Origin: Onchidella celtica
Taxonomy: Eukaryota > Mollusca > Gastropoda > Systellommatophora > Onchidiidae
Direction of reading: 5' to 3'
Assembly: GCA_963931925.1 (NCBI GenBank)
Contig: OZ007582.1
Coordinates: 18,577,818-18,641,817 of the forward strand
DNA: 64,000 bases
Shown here: piece after piece, positions 24,001-34,836 of the stretch
Position numbering within the stretch: the stretch's first letter is position 1
Layout of the letters: every line of letters begins with the position of its first letter
The notes under the pieces: generated by a model
What the model was told of the DNA's origin: nothing
Database searches by the model: none
What the model saw: only the letters and a program-made list of their open reading frames with translations
Position numbers and translations under genes: made by a program

Positions 24001-24023
24001 GAAAGGCAATGATGATGATGATG

Positions 24024-24034
24024 ATTGACGTAAC
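24024..24034 (+). repeat. 3' target-site duplication of RTE copy 2
   Basis: Second copy of ATTGACGTAAC, directly after the ATGATGATG tail. Confidence 0.88.
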
Positions 24035-25827
24035 TGTGCTCATCAGTCATCAGTATCTGACTCAAAATGGCCTCAAATTTGAACATGTGTAAACTCAAAT
24101 TATTACACATCTGTCTTCTTGAATTTGAATTGCATACATGATTGTAATTTATTTTAAAAATCTTGGTTCCTCAATTGGGATTGCTTTAATAATAAAAAAT
24201 ATTCCAAGTAAATACATAAATTTACACTGTGCAGCGTGTCATCCAATTATTGCAAATTTAAAGAACTTTTTTTACTTGGACAACAGATCCCAGTACACTA
24301 TAAACTTGCAAGTTCAAACACTCGACACTTTGAATAAAGAACACAGAACACCAGTAGTTATTGTTTCTTTTTGTTTAATTAATGATCATGATAATGAACA
24401 GAAAAGACAATTCCCGGAAAGAGAATGCTATAACACAGAGAAAAAGAACACAATGTTCGTCTAACTGACCTAATAGTAGTACATGTACATGTTATTACGT
24501 GTCCACAATACGTACAATATGAGAATGATATGGCAGCACTAAAGTAAGGAATAATGAATACTGTAACTATCAATATTAAGAACCTAAAGAATAAAAGTCA
24601 AAGTGAAGAAGAAAAACTTGAGCAGGGTACAAATCTATTGGCTGCTCTTGATCCATTTCAGTTGGACTTCCAACAGCTTTAGAATTACATACAGTGTTAC
24701 AGTGTATTTGACTCAGTGTAAACTAAAAATTTTGACATATCTCATGAACTAATTTTTAATTTTAACTTTTGTGTTGCACAATTTGAATTACATGTACATA
24801 CTAAATTAGCCAAGCTTAAAAAAAAAAGTCAAATGCCCTGGCAATTGCCATTTTACAAATGAAAGAAATGTTTACATAGCTGCAAACTGTGAGAATGTTT
24901 TCATGAGCATTTCATATCAAGGTAACAACCAATGCTTGGTAAATTTGGTACAGTATTACAAAAAGAACGACCCAATTACATGGGTCACTGTTTGTTGTAC
25001 AATGTATTTGTGGACCAATTGTCACAAGTAAGTAGCCTACCCAGATGGAAGAGGACTCGATGATACTATTTTGTAAAACCAAGCAGGGATCACAGGATAA
25101 ATGAAATGATTTAATCAGCATTAGCAATTCAACAGTCCAGCACATCATGTAAATAACCTGCAAAAACAGCTTCCAGTGTGACAAGAATTTCAAATGTTTG
25201 CTACTCTTTGCAGGATCTGCTTGTGCAAAAGTCAACCACTTTTGTGGCCCATTGCAGGAATAGGGTTGTTCCTTAAACCATAAGATTGAATAAATTTGAT
25301 TTCACATCATATCTATTTAGTTTACTTTTTAATTCTGATTAAAGCCATTAATATAATTTGTATTTCATTGGTCAACTGGACAAAAACTAATCACCTTCAA
25401 AAGTTCACAACAATTATGAAAGAAAATGCAACAGCCACCATTAGCCGGCCATACAACACATCACACAAAAATCTCAAAAGCCCTCTTGGCATTGGGCAAA
25501 CTATGATGAAAATACACGACAATCTTCCCAAGGCTATCATGAAAACACAAGACAAATGTCAGAATGCAACTACATGTAGTTTGAGAATATTGGTTTGTTC
25601 CATTTGGTGACAAAGAATTTGTGCTTCTTGGAAATACATGTATGAATCTGTCTCGCGTCGGAATTTCCAAGGCCATTCTGTTTCCTTGTCCCAGGAATTT
25701 CAATTCTACATAACATGACAGTGAGTGAGCATGCTCAGCCCTGGCACCAAAGAAGAAATCTTTAATCTTTGCAAGTGTGCATTGTCTGTCCCAGTGCCCT
25801 GGGAGTGGATGGGAGCATGCACCAAGT
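24035..25827. other. non-coding AT-rich segment
   Basis: No coding exon, RNA gene or named repeat is recognised between RTE copy 2 and the TTAA element. Confidence 0.45.
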
Positions 25828-25831
25828 TTAA

Positions 25832-27646
25832 GGGGGGGCGCGGGTCCTGAAATCGAAATTTGGCTTAAAAATACCGATATCGCGATTTTGTACTTTTCGG
25901 TTAGTTTATCCATTTAGGAACACTATTTTACTAACCAAATGTCAATTTTGAATGTTTATAACCCTGAAATATGCCTTTTAGTGAGGTGGGGGGTCAAGAA
26001 AAAGGCACAAGAATCATGCCATTGGGCTGCAAAATTAGCCCTAAATAACATCTTAGTGTCGCTATCAAAACCCCTTCTCCTTCGCATACATCTGTCATAA
26101 GCCTTTGGTGTTTTGGAAATCATTGTTGAGGCTCAGCACACCAGTAATGATGACTTTAGCCATGTGTAACACGTTTCAATAACATTTTGATTGAAAAAAA
26201 CTTTCAAATGCGATTTTCTCGAAATTGCACTTTTGATCTGTGATTTGTAAACTAGTTTTTTATTTATTGACCAATTGGTATAAAATTTGGCTAACAACAT
26301 GTTTGAACAAATCAAAAAATTCATACAGAAGGAAATTTGTTTAACTTTTCATTTTTTTTTTTTGGTTGAATTTTTTTGTGATAGAAAATAAGAAAAAATG
26401 GAATTCCGCTACATACCATTAAAAAAAATTTATAACAAAAGATCTGTCAGAGATATCAAAATTCCCTTCTGTATAAAGTTTTTAATTGGATTGAATAACA
26501 CAAGAGAAGTTTCAAATAAATCCAGTAAAATTTGGCGAAGCCTATCTATATTGAATTTGGTACTTTTTGCGGACTCAAAATCCAAGATGGCGGCGCTTCC
26601 ATGGCAACAATATGTGTGTGTGCCTGAGAAAACCAACAAAAAGTCGGCAACATGACATTTTGAGTTCTGTACATATAATAAAAGACAAGACATTTCTGAT
26701 AAATTGAAGTCAGTGACCCCCATAAAACAAGATTTTGAGAAAACAGCATTTAATCCTATAAGTGGCAATAGCTAATTGACCAAGTAATATTGGAGTGATT
26801 GCTGTTAGGAGACCGTAGTCTAATAACTAAGCAGTTATAGAGATCATAGTGAGTAGTGTTCACTGCTCATCTAGTTTACCCTGTAACATGCCACGGTCCC
26901 CTAGCGACAGCCAAGTCGAAAGTTTTTGGATCTTGTTAGGAGACCGTAGTCTAATTACAAAGCCGTTATAGAGATCATAGTGAGTAGTGTTCACTGCTCA
27001 TCTACAGTTTACCCTGTAACATGCCACGGTCCCCTAAAACAAGAGTTAAGTTGGAAGTTTGTGTCTGACCCATATTTTCACTTCAAAGCCGTTTTTCTCA
27101 AAATCAGCTCTGCCGACTTATGCCGGGTTTTCCCATGCACACTCACATATTGGAGTGATTGCTGTTATGAGACCGTAGTCTAATAACTAAGCCGTTATAG
27201 AGATCATAGTGAGTAGTGTTCACTGCTCATCTACAGTTTTTCCTGTAACATACCACGGTCCCCTAGAAACAGCCAAGTCGGAAGTTTTTTTATCTTGTTA
27301 TGAAACCGTAGTCTAATTACAAAGCTGTTACAGAGATCATAGTGAGTAGTGTTCACTGCTCATCTACAGTTTACCCTGTAACATGCCACGGTCCCCTAAA
27401 ACAAGAGCCAAGTTGGAAGTTTGTGTCTGACCCATATTTTCACTTCAAAGCCGTTTTTCTCAAAATAAGCTCTGCCGACTTTATGTGGCTTTTCTCAGGC
27501 ACACTCACATATATATGACAAACAATTCTTTTTAAATTTTTTTTCCTGCTAATTCAGACATCCTGAATTCGATTATAATAGTTCAAATTGTCTATTTTTC
27601 ATAATAACAAAAATCGCCTTCAGGACCCGCACCCCCCCCCCCCCCC
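25832..27646. mobile_element. 1.8-kb non-autonomous TTAA-flanked element with internal tandem array
   Basis: TTAA at 25828-25831 and 27647-27650 flanks termini that are inverted copies: GGGGGGGCGCGGGTCCTGAA on the left against the reverse complement of TTCAGGACCCGCACCCCCC on the right. TTAA duplication is typical of piggyBac and a few other cut-and-paste groups (known). No transposase frame is seen, so the element is non-autonomous. The left half is AT-rich and includes the 11-mer AAGATGGCGGC at 26584-26594, a match to the YY1 site. The right half holds four foldable units (see 26808-27398). Confidence 0.78.
26808..27398 (+). repeat. four foldable ~98-bp units in a higher-order tandem array
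   Basis: Units at 26808-26903, 26939-27036, 27168-27265 and 27301-27398 form an A-B-A'-B' pattern with a ~360-bp super-period. Each begins with (G)AGACCGTAGTCTAAT and ends with CCACGGTCCCCTA. The ends can pair (GACCGT with ACGGTC). Inside are a 9-bp hairpin TGAGTAGTG-TT-CACTGCTCA (one G-T pair), ACAG-loop-CTGT, and in the A units ATAAC-loop-GTTAT, giving a cloverleaf-like fold. The paired segments are the best-conserved parts. I cannot match the unit to a known RNA family. Confidence 0.85.
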
Positions 27647-30014
27647 TTAAATGACAAATGAAACACACCAATTGATAGTGATATATTTTCAAAGAAAATT
27701 ATTGTTTGAGTGACACACTGCCTTAACTTTTACACGGTTCCCTGAAGTCACTGTGAAAGCAACCTTCCGATATGCATTCATGGCTTCAAGATGAATGTAT
27801 GGTAACCATTTATCAGCAGTCAAGGATGTTTCATTGCTTGCCGATCTTTCTTTCTTTATTCCAGTTTTATTTTAACTATATCATTTCCCTGAGCTCATAT
27901 GAAAAATGTATCCATTTCATGTGATAACTGTTTGATGCAACTGAGTGCAAATTACGATGTCATGGCACAATTTAGTACTAGTAGGGGGGCCAAGCCGTCA
28001 AATGGCCGGGAACCTTGCACAAAAACATATACTCCTGATTTTGCTATAAATGTTAGGAGAACCACTCTGGGCTACTGAAAATGCCGGATATAATGAGATA
28101 AAGGGTGGCAACGCTAAGAAATTTGTCAAAAACACCCCCTACGTGACGTTATAGATTTGTGCTCTTTTCAGCCAAAATGACAGAAACAAAGTTGTACCAA
28201 GACAAATATTAAAGAGATACCCATGCTTAATGTACATCAAATTAAAAAGAATTCAATTTCCTACCACATGAACATTATTCGTGCTGATTTGTGTTTATTA
28301 CAAGACATCTATTGGACAAAATCAAAACTATACCCCTTATATCGCTGAACATTGCGAGTCCAATATTTTAAAAAATCTTATAAAATATACCGGGTGGCTA
28401 AGGTTGAACTTTACTGCCTATTATCATAGACAAGTACCTATATAAGTTTTTGAAAAACATAATGCAACAATTTGAAGATCAAATTATTAATAATAGCAGT
28501 TACAGTAATACGTCTATTTGGAGGATCCGCTCTGAACTGCTTCACATATTTAGAAATGTTAGTAATAGTATGTTACGTCTGTTGTTGATGCTGAGATATG
28601 TATACAATATTATTGCTAGCAAGAGTTAGTTGTTTCATTACTGCAGTTCAAGCCAGGTTTATTCATTTTGAATTATATTGGAATGTGCTATGGAAACGAT
28701 ATATTAGGGCTTGAGAAACAAGTCAAATAACAAACCCCTCAGTGCTGTCCAGTGCGATCTGCAGACAACCTCCAACAAACTATCAGGCTTAGCATGGCCT
28801 AAGTATACCCTGTTTCGTAACTGGGTGTATATTGAAAGTCTCCTGCTGGTTTGAATGAAAATTAAATTCCGGTTCTAGATCCGATCGATGCCACCTGTGA
28901 GAATTTGAATGTTTTTCAATAAAAGACGAACTCCAAGATAGCCGCCACTGAAAAGGTCCGGTGTCCTTCACATTACAATTGAGAACAACTTCCACAATGG
29001 GTTTTTTTTTTTTTGTACAGTTGGAAATAATCGAATTTGTAAAAACAAACAGAAGCATATCAAAATAGACATACACACATGGTGCCAATTGTTTAATCTT
29101 AATTCGAACAAAACCATTGTTGAATGGGTGAGGGGTGATGCAAATGCATTTAGTCTCCAAAGACACCTACAAACTGATCACCACCATATCAATAGATGTG
29201 TAATTCAGGTCATTCATGATATTCTTTCATGTCATCTCTGTTTCACCAATGCCCCATTACTTCAACCATAATAACTTCAATGGGATGGGAGAATTCTCAT
29301 TTTTAGGTGAGTCACATCCAATTCACCGATGAGGTAGGAAACTGGTTTTTAGTGGTCTTCAGGTGGATTCGTCTCAGCTGCCACATCCCTAACAGGATTG
29401 CTAAAGAGGTTGTCTCCTTTCGTTTGCACAACTGAATACAGGACAGTACATTAGCTTGTGCTGCAGCTCATTTTGCAACTGCAGCTAAACAGGTTAAGAG
29501 CCTTTTTTGGTGCTCGCAGCTGCATCTCCACAGACCATGTCGTCACAGTTCAGAGGGTCGAAGTTTGGAAATGAGCCACCGGCAACTTTCCATGATAACA
29601 CCTGATGCTGGACGTCCAGACATTGTGTCTGACTCTGTTCATAGATGGTGAAAAGCTGAAGAGCTTTATTGTGACATACCTTTTGGCTGCAATTTTCATG
29701 CTGAAAAGATGCATTTTCCTCAAGAATGTCCCCGGCGCCCGATGATGCAGCGAATCTATGAAGTGAAGCAGAATTCTGTGATTTCTTCCTCTGTTTAATA
29801 CGTGTTCCCAACTCTTGGAAGACAGAGAACATTACATTTTTAACTTGGTAAGAACTGTAGTGTTTCCAGTGACAGCAAACGAGAAAACAGTGTCCCGCCC
29901 AGTGAGGACACGGATTGCAAAGATTTTCAGCATGATGGCTTCGGGGATGCTGACAAACAATATTAACGGACATGACATTACTGGTTGGCAATAATACTTT
30001 CATGAAAGATACTA

Positions 30015-30758
30015 CAGTGCACTCTCCCGATAACGACATGGCTCGGGACCAGAGGTGCATGTCGTTATCGGGAACATGTCGTTATTCGGAGATTTTCAAG
30101 ATGGCGGAAAAAGGGGTGTGGTTAGACCCTTAGAATGTAACGTACCAACCATAGTGGGTGATCAGTGACCGGACTTTCCAAACATGTAAAATACACGAAG
30201 TGTGTGTGTGTGTTGTGTGTGTTGCTTTGTTGGCATCTATTGTCAGTATCTTTCTTTTTTTTAACAGCAGCTGTCGACATCTTGGGGTGCGTTATTGTTC
30301 TCGGGTGAATACAATCGATTCAGCGGTCAGCGATGTGATGACTGACTCATTTAATGCGCGTCACCCTTTTTGTTCCGACGACAATAGACACAGGTGTGTT
30401 TTCATTGGCCGATAACAAAGCGATCTCATTGGCCGATAACAAAGCGATCTCATTGGCTATGAGGTGCCTCTGGTAGGACATTTCATTGGTCGGAAAAGAA
30501 GTGTTTTTATTGGCTCAGAGAATGAAATGAAACTGACCGGAAACAATATTTTAGCTATTTTTATTTTTGTATCTAGCAAAGTCACAGCCGATTATTGCTA
30601 ACTCAATGTCGTTATCCGGAGAGTGGTCTAAAAAGTATGTCGCTATTTAGAGAGTTTTATTACTAATAACATATAGTAAAAAAATCGGGACCGGGGGTCA
30701 ATGTCGTTATCGGGAGAATGTCGTTATTCGGAGATGTCGTAATCGGGAGAGTGCACTG
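30015..30758. mobile_element. 744-bp pogo/Tigger-like non-autonomous element
   Basis: Termini CAGTGCACTCTCCCGATAAC (left) and the reverse complement of TAATCGGGAGAGTGCACTG (right) are flanked by TA on both sides (30013-30014 and 30759-30760), the duplication used by Tc1/mariner-type elements. Subterminal copies of ATGTCGTTATCGGGA and ATGTCGTTATTCGGAG occur at both ends. The centre contains a direct repeat of CATTGGCCGATAACAAAGCG near 30400-30440. There is no transposase frame. Removing it rejoins the flanking - strand pseudogene frame. Confidence 0.85.
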
Positions 30759-32189
30759 TATATTGACCAGACTTGTATGCATTTCTACGTGTGGCGTGTT
30801 AGCGAGATATGGCAGTACGCCTGTGTCGTCTGAGTTGACTTTAAGGTTATGATGCCCATCACTGATTTCCTGAATCATGTGATATTCCACAATAACACCA
30901 GCTTTCTCGTGATTGATAGATGTGTGCTGAATTCCACCTCCCAATTTGTAGGTCTGGGCCTATGACAATGCGATGTGTATTAACTGAATGCTACTGAGAC
31001 CTCACCTGGCTGATAGTCATCCGTCTGGTTTGTTCTTCGTACGTAATGACGGTGAAAACAAGGGTCTGCTGGGGATGCGACGGCTCTTCGTAGTGTTAAT
31101 AAAAAAGACAATTGAGTCCTCCCTGGATGGGGTGGGAGGGGAGGGGGGGGGGGTATGCAGCAGGACTTTCTACTTAGTTTGAAACACTGGTCGAAAACCA
31201 CATACAGAATACGAGCATTCTCATCACGAAGGATAAGTCCCTTCACCGCTGAAGTGATAAAGTCAGACACTTTGTTTCGGGAAACTTGTCGTGGCATGGG
31301 TCCACAGGCAACAAGGATGTTTACATCTGAAACCCTATGGTGAAATTTTCAGTAGAAATCTTACACACTTTGTTTCAACACTGGCTTGCTGGTAGATTGC
31401 ATTTCCACCATTTGGCCATAGAGAGATGACGACAGTGAGTGAGTTGTAATGGGAACAAAGTCTCTGTTAGGTTACAAACGCATGCACAGTTGAATCCTGG
31501 TTCAATACTTAGCTCACGAGTGGAAGCTATATCCCTGGCCCTACCGTGAATCGCACAATAATGTGTTCTCACAACTTCAGATGACAACTCTCTTTTGCCC
31601 AATATTCCGCACACTCTATCATAGACTTTGCAAAAATTTCATTTTTTTTTTTTTTTTTTGTTCTACCGATGAAGGAAAAGTACAATCTTTCAAATATTTG
31701 CAGTTAAAAACGTAAGAAGATAAGCAATGCATTTGAAGAAATTATTTTGTTTTCTCCCTCTTGTAAATCTGTCCCTTGCACTTATGCAGTTTCATATGTG
31801 GTTACATAACTTTGCCACCGATAGGTTTATCAGTTTTCTGCTGAAGCCTTGGGAAACGGGGAGGGAGCATTTAGGTCGTTTCAGTGAAAAGATCTGACCA
31901 AATGCTATGCCACACACCAATTTGCGAAGCACAGCATGTCTACTGGAAAGAAACCTCTTAACGAGGACAGGATGAAGCCCTGTACGAAAGGCAGGTAATA
32001 CAGTCTGCAGTGTACGTAGCTGTTCTGATCTTCTGCAAAAAAATATGCCAGCAATCAAATGAAAAGGCCAGCCATCTTCCCTTTCTCCCCCTTTTCTCCC
32101 ATTACAAAAACAGCCATGACGGACAGACACTGCGAAACCGTTTGTCCACGATTGCGTCGTTCATTGACTTCACAGTTTCCTCTTCAAGC

Positions 32190-32202
32190 ATGTCTAGGGT
32201 CC
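32190..32202 (+). repeat. 5' target-site duplication of RTE copy 3
   Basis: ATGTCTAGGGTCC here and at 33655-33667. The first ATG may overlap the trinucleotide tail of the LINE, so the sure part is 10-12 bp. Confidence 0.85.
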
Positions 32203-33654
32203 GGCGCTGAAGGCAGATGCTGCTGGGGCTGCAGAGGGTCTGCACTCACTATTCTCGAGGATTTGGATCGGAGGCAAGTTTCCAAAGGACTGGAAGGAAG
32301 GACACCTCGTGAAGCTTCCAAAAAAAGGGGACCTCAGCAATTGTAGTAACTACAGAGGAATCACACTTCTCTCCATCCCAGGAAAGGTTTTCAATCGGAT
32401 TCTTCTCAAGCGAATACAGAATGCAACAGACCCAAAACTTCGTGAGGAGCAAGCTGGTTTCAGGAGTAACCAATCAACCACCGACCAGATCGCCACGCTG
32501 AGAATCATAGTAGAGCAGTCGCTAGAGTGGAACTCCCAACTGATAGTGAACTTCCTTGACTACGAGAAGGCCTTTGATAGCATCGATAGAGAAACACTGT
32601 GGAGAATATTGAGACATTATGGAATCCCAGAGAAGATGGTGAACCTTATCAAGAGCATGTACGACGGGACAAGTTGCAGAGTCGTACACGATGGCGAGCT
32701 TACTGACAGCTTTGATATCAAGACTGGTGTTAGGCAGGGTTGTTTGCTGTCCCCATTTCTGTTTGTCCGGGTGATTGATTGGCTTATGAAAGAAACCACC
32801 AGTGGAGGAAGAAATGGCATACAATGGACCCCATGGACACAGCTGGACGATCTAGATTTTGCAGATGACTTGGCACTATTGTCGCACACACACGACCAGA
32901 TGCAAGCAAAGACTACAGCTCTAAACAAAATTTCAGAATCTATTGGATTGAGGATACATCCTGCGAAGTCGAAGGTCCTAAAAATTGTTGCACTCCCAAG
33001 CGCACAAGTCAGAGTAGGAGATCAACCACTGGAAGATGTAGAGTCCTTCTGCTATCTTGGTAGTATCATTGACAATAAGGGAGGAACAGAGGCAGAAGTC
33101 AAAGCACGAATTGGAAAGGCACAGGCAGCTTTCACGTCCTTAAGCAAGATTTGGAGAACCAAGGATATATCTCTAAAAACAAAGCTGAGGATATTCAACT
33201 CGAACGTGAAGTCAGTCCTGTTGTATGGATGTGAGACTTGGAATGCGTCTCAGGCCTGCATAAAGAGAATCCAAGTTTTCATCAACAGATGTTTGAGGAA
33301 GCTACTTAAGATCAGATGGACAGACAAGGTCAGCAATGAAATTGTATGGAAAAGAACAAGACAGAGCCCAGTCAGAGAGGAAATTGGTAGGAGGCGATGG
33401 AGATGGATCGGCCACACTCTCAGGAGGCCAGGAAACAGCATCACGAAGAAGGTATTGGATTGGAATCCCCAGGGCAAGAGATCAAGAGGAAGGCCGCGCG
33501 GAACGTGGAGAAGAGCCAGAGAAAATGATGTGCAACGAAGCGGAAAGACTTGGAATAATGTAAAGAGGCTGGCCCATGATAGAGAGGGATGGAAAGTGTT
33601 TGTTGGTGGCCTATACCCTGATCCAGGGTGAGAAAGGCAATGATGATGATGATG
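32203..33654 (+). mobile_element. RTE-like LINE, copy 3, 5'-truncated
   Basis: Starts within the RT region (GGCGCTGAAGGCAGATGC, equivalent to about 22574 in copy 2) and is open without interruption from 32204 to the stop at 33629-33631. It retains the F-A-D-D active site and the full C-terminal region. It differs from copy 2 by a few substitutions, including Arg for Leu in Phe-Val-x-Val-Ile-Asp, Asp for Glu in Met-Tyr-x-Gly and Leu for Pro in Val-Ala-x-Pro. It lies inside the decayed - strand gene of the 6.9-kb element. It lacks the endonuclease, so it cannot move by itself. Confidence 0.93.
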
Positions 33655-33667
33655 ATGTCTAGGGTCC
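33655..33667 (+). repeat. 3' target-site duplication of RTE copy 3
   Basis: Second copy of ATGTCTAGGGTCC, following the ATGATGATG tail. Confidence 0.85.
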
Positions 33668-34836
33668 ACCATCTTGTGAATTTGGTGGTGAATGCTGATC
33701 TCAAGAGGTCTTTGACGACTGATTTCAGTGCCCAGCTCGCCGCAGGCTGGTCAGTTAGTTTACCGCCCTCCTGTCAGCTGGAATTGTACCTCATTCAATA
33801 TTTCCCAAGATCGAACAGTATCGGGTGCAGAATCATTGATATTATGACGTCACAAGATAGAACATCAAAGGATCGCTGGTGTTGCAGTACCGTGGGTACC
33901 TAGGATCGGTGCTTGCGAAGGCATTGTTACTGATGATAGCAAAACATTTTGGCCTCTCATAAAAAAAAACTCGACTGGCATCATTTGGCATCAAACTGAA
34001 CCGAGATCAGTAACTATCTGACAACCTAATTCAGCAATAACATTTTCCATACGCCCAATCGCTAGGCTCAGATAGCCTTACATAGACGCCACACTCGAAC
34101 TATATTGAGTCAATTTGAGAACAATTTGTTGTTAAGAGGTAACAATAGCACAGAGAGCATCCAAAAGGAAATTTTTTGGTAACAGATTGGTAAAACTACA
34201 GAAATTTATCACAGTGGTATTGGTTGTTCTTAGCATTCAGAATGGCGGAGCAGGTGAAATGAGTGCTATAATTCTTGTATACAAAAAATGTTGGGACGTT
34301 TGGAAATTCTAAATTTATATTTTTGGGGGATTAATGTTACAATTAGCAAATTCAAAAATGTTTGTAGCATCTTTCTAAAACATCTGTGGTAAAAACATTT
34401 AGATAGTACCATATTAGTCACTATAAACATGGATCCGAAATGATTTATTCGAAATTTTCAGATTTTTTGATGTGTACAGAGTTCATGACCCATGATATGC
34501 AGAATAATGAACAAATAATACATTTGAAGCTTTCAATTCCTGGCTGTCTATCTGAGAGTAAGTGTGTAGAGTATCAAAGCTTTTGGTAGAAAACTGAGAA
34601 AGTAGTGAATATTTTCTTACGCCACCCCCGTTAAAATTGAGCTAAATTATCTAAATAGAATTGGGGACAAAATCGCGTCTACATACATAATGCCACCCTT
34701 TAGCCAAATATATCCGGCAGTTTCTTACGCCCAGGGGATCACTTTAAATGAAAATACAACAAATAAGAGTATATGTTTTAGTGCAAGGTTCAACCCTTAT
34801 TTGAAGAGATAGAGCAAGTGGGCCTTCCTACTATAC

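Larger units (their letters stand above)
20778..24023 (+). mobile_element. RTE-like LINE, copy 2, apparently full length
   Basis: This 3.25-kb RTE-like non-LTR retrotransposon is bounded by perfect 11-bp target duplications. It has a ~240-bp GC-rich 5' leader containing GTCGTAAGAGGCGACTAAAG at about 20849-20868. An apurinic/apyrimidinic-type endonuclease region follows, then reverse transcriptase, a very short 3' end and an ATG/TGA trinucleotide tail. Single-protein EN-RT layout, tiny 3' UTR and a microsatellite-like tail are features of the RTE clade (known). The coding region is split by one frameshift near 22413-22418. The three copies in this window differ by few substitutions, so the family has moved recently. 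Confidence 0.93.
29494..33760 (-). pseudogene. decayed gene of an uncharacterised family with FEN/PIN-nuclease-like motif
   Basis: Read on the - strand, discontinuous frames carry recognisable pieces in N-to-C order. Around 33740-33668 and 32189-32130 one frame continues across the RTE insertion (Lys-Phe-Thr-Arg-Trp-Trp then Glu-Glu-Glu-Thr-Val-Lys-Ser-Met). At 31297-31170 there is Ile-Leu-Tyr-Val-Val-Phe-Asp followed by Ser-Arg-Lys-Ser-Cys. Near 30840-30810 there is Asn-Ser-Asp-Asp-Thr-Gly-Val-Leu. Near 29910-29881 there is Leu-Thr-Gly-Arg-Asp-Thr-Val. From memory, these resemble a large family of single-exon invertebrate and fish proteins with Ser-Asp-Asp-Thr-Asp and Gly-Cys-Asp-Thr...Gly-Lys motifs, the latter like the helix-two-turn-helix of FEN/PIN nucleases. 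Stops, frameshifts and two insertions make it non-functional. The Cys of the Gly-Cys-Asp motif reads Arg. Confidence 0.45.
27979..34833. mobile_element. ~6.9-kb degenerate DNA element with ~150-bp terminal inverted repeats
   Basis: The left end (27979-28120) and right end (34690-34833) are inverted relatives. Shared in order are TAGTAGG..GGCC, GAACCTTGCAC, AAAACATATACTC, CTGGGC, TGCCGGATATA and AAAGGGTGGCA. TAC lies outside both ends (27976-27978 and 34834-34836) as a possible 3-bp duplication. The interior holds a decayed - strand coding region (29494-33760), a later 744-bp pogo-like insertion (30015-30758) and a later RTE insertion (32203-33654). The superfamily is not clear from the ends. 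Confidence 0.55.

Noticed and set aside
26808..27398. Reading the foldable units as tRNA genes or a CRISPR array
   Set aside because: No anticodon arm, D-arm/T-arm consensus or CCA-compatible acceptor; repeats are ~98 bp with unequal spacing in a eukaryotic transposon, so neither class fits.
30158..30415. 85-aa open frame in the pogo-like element as a transposase remnant
   Set aside because: Contains a TG-repeat-derived Val/Cys stretch and no DDE or HTH features.
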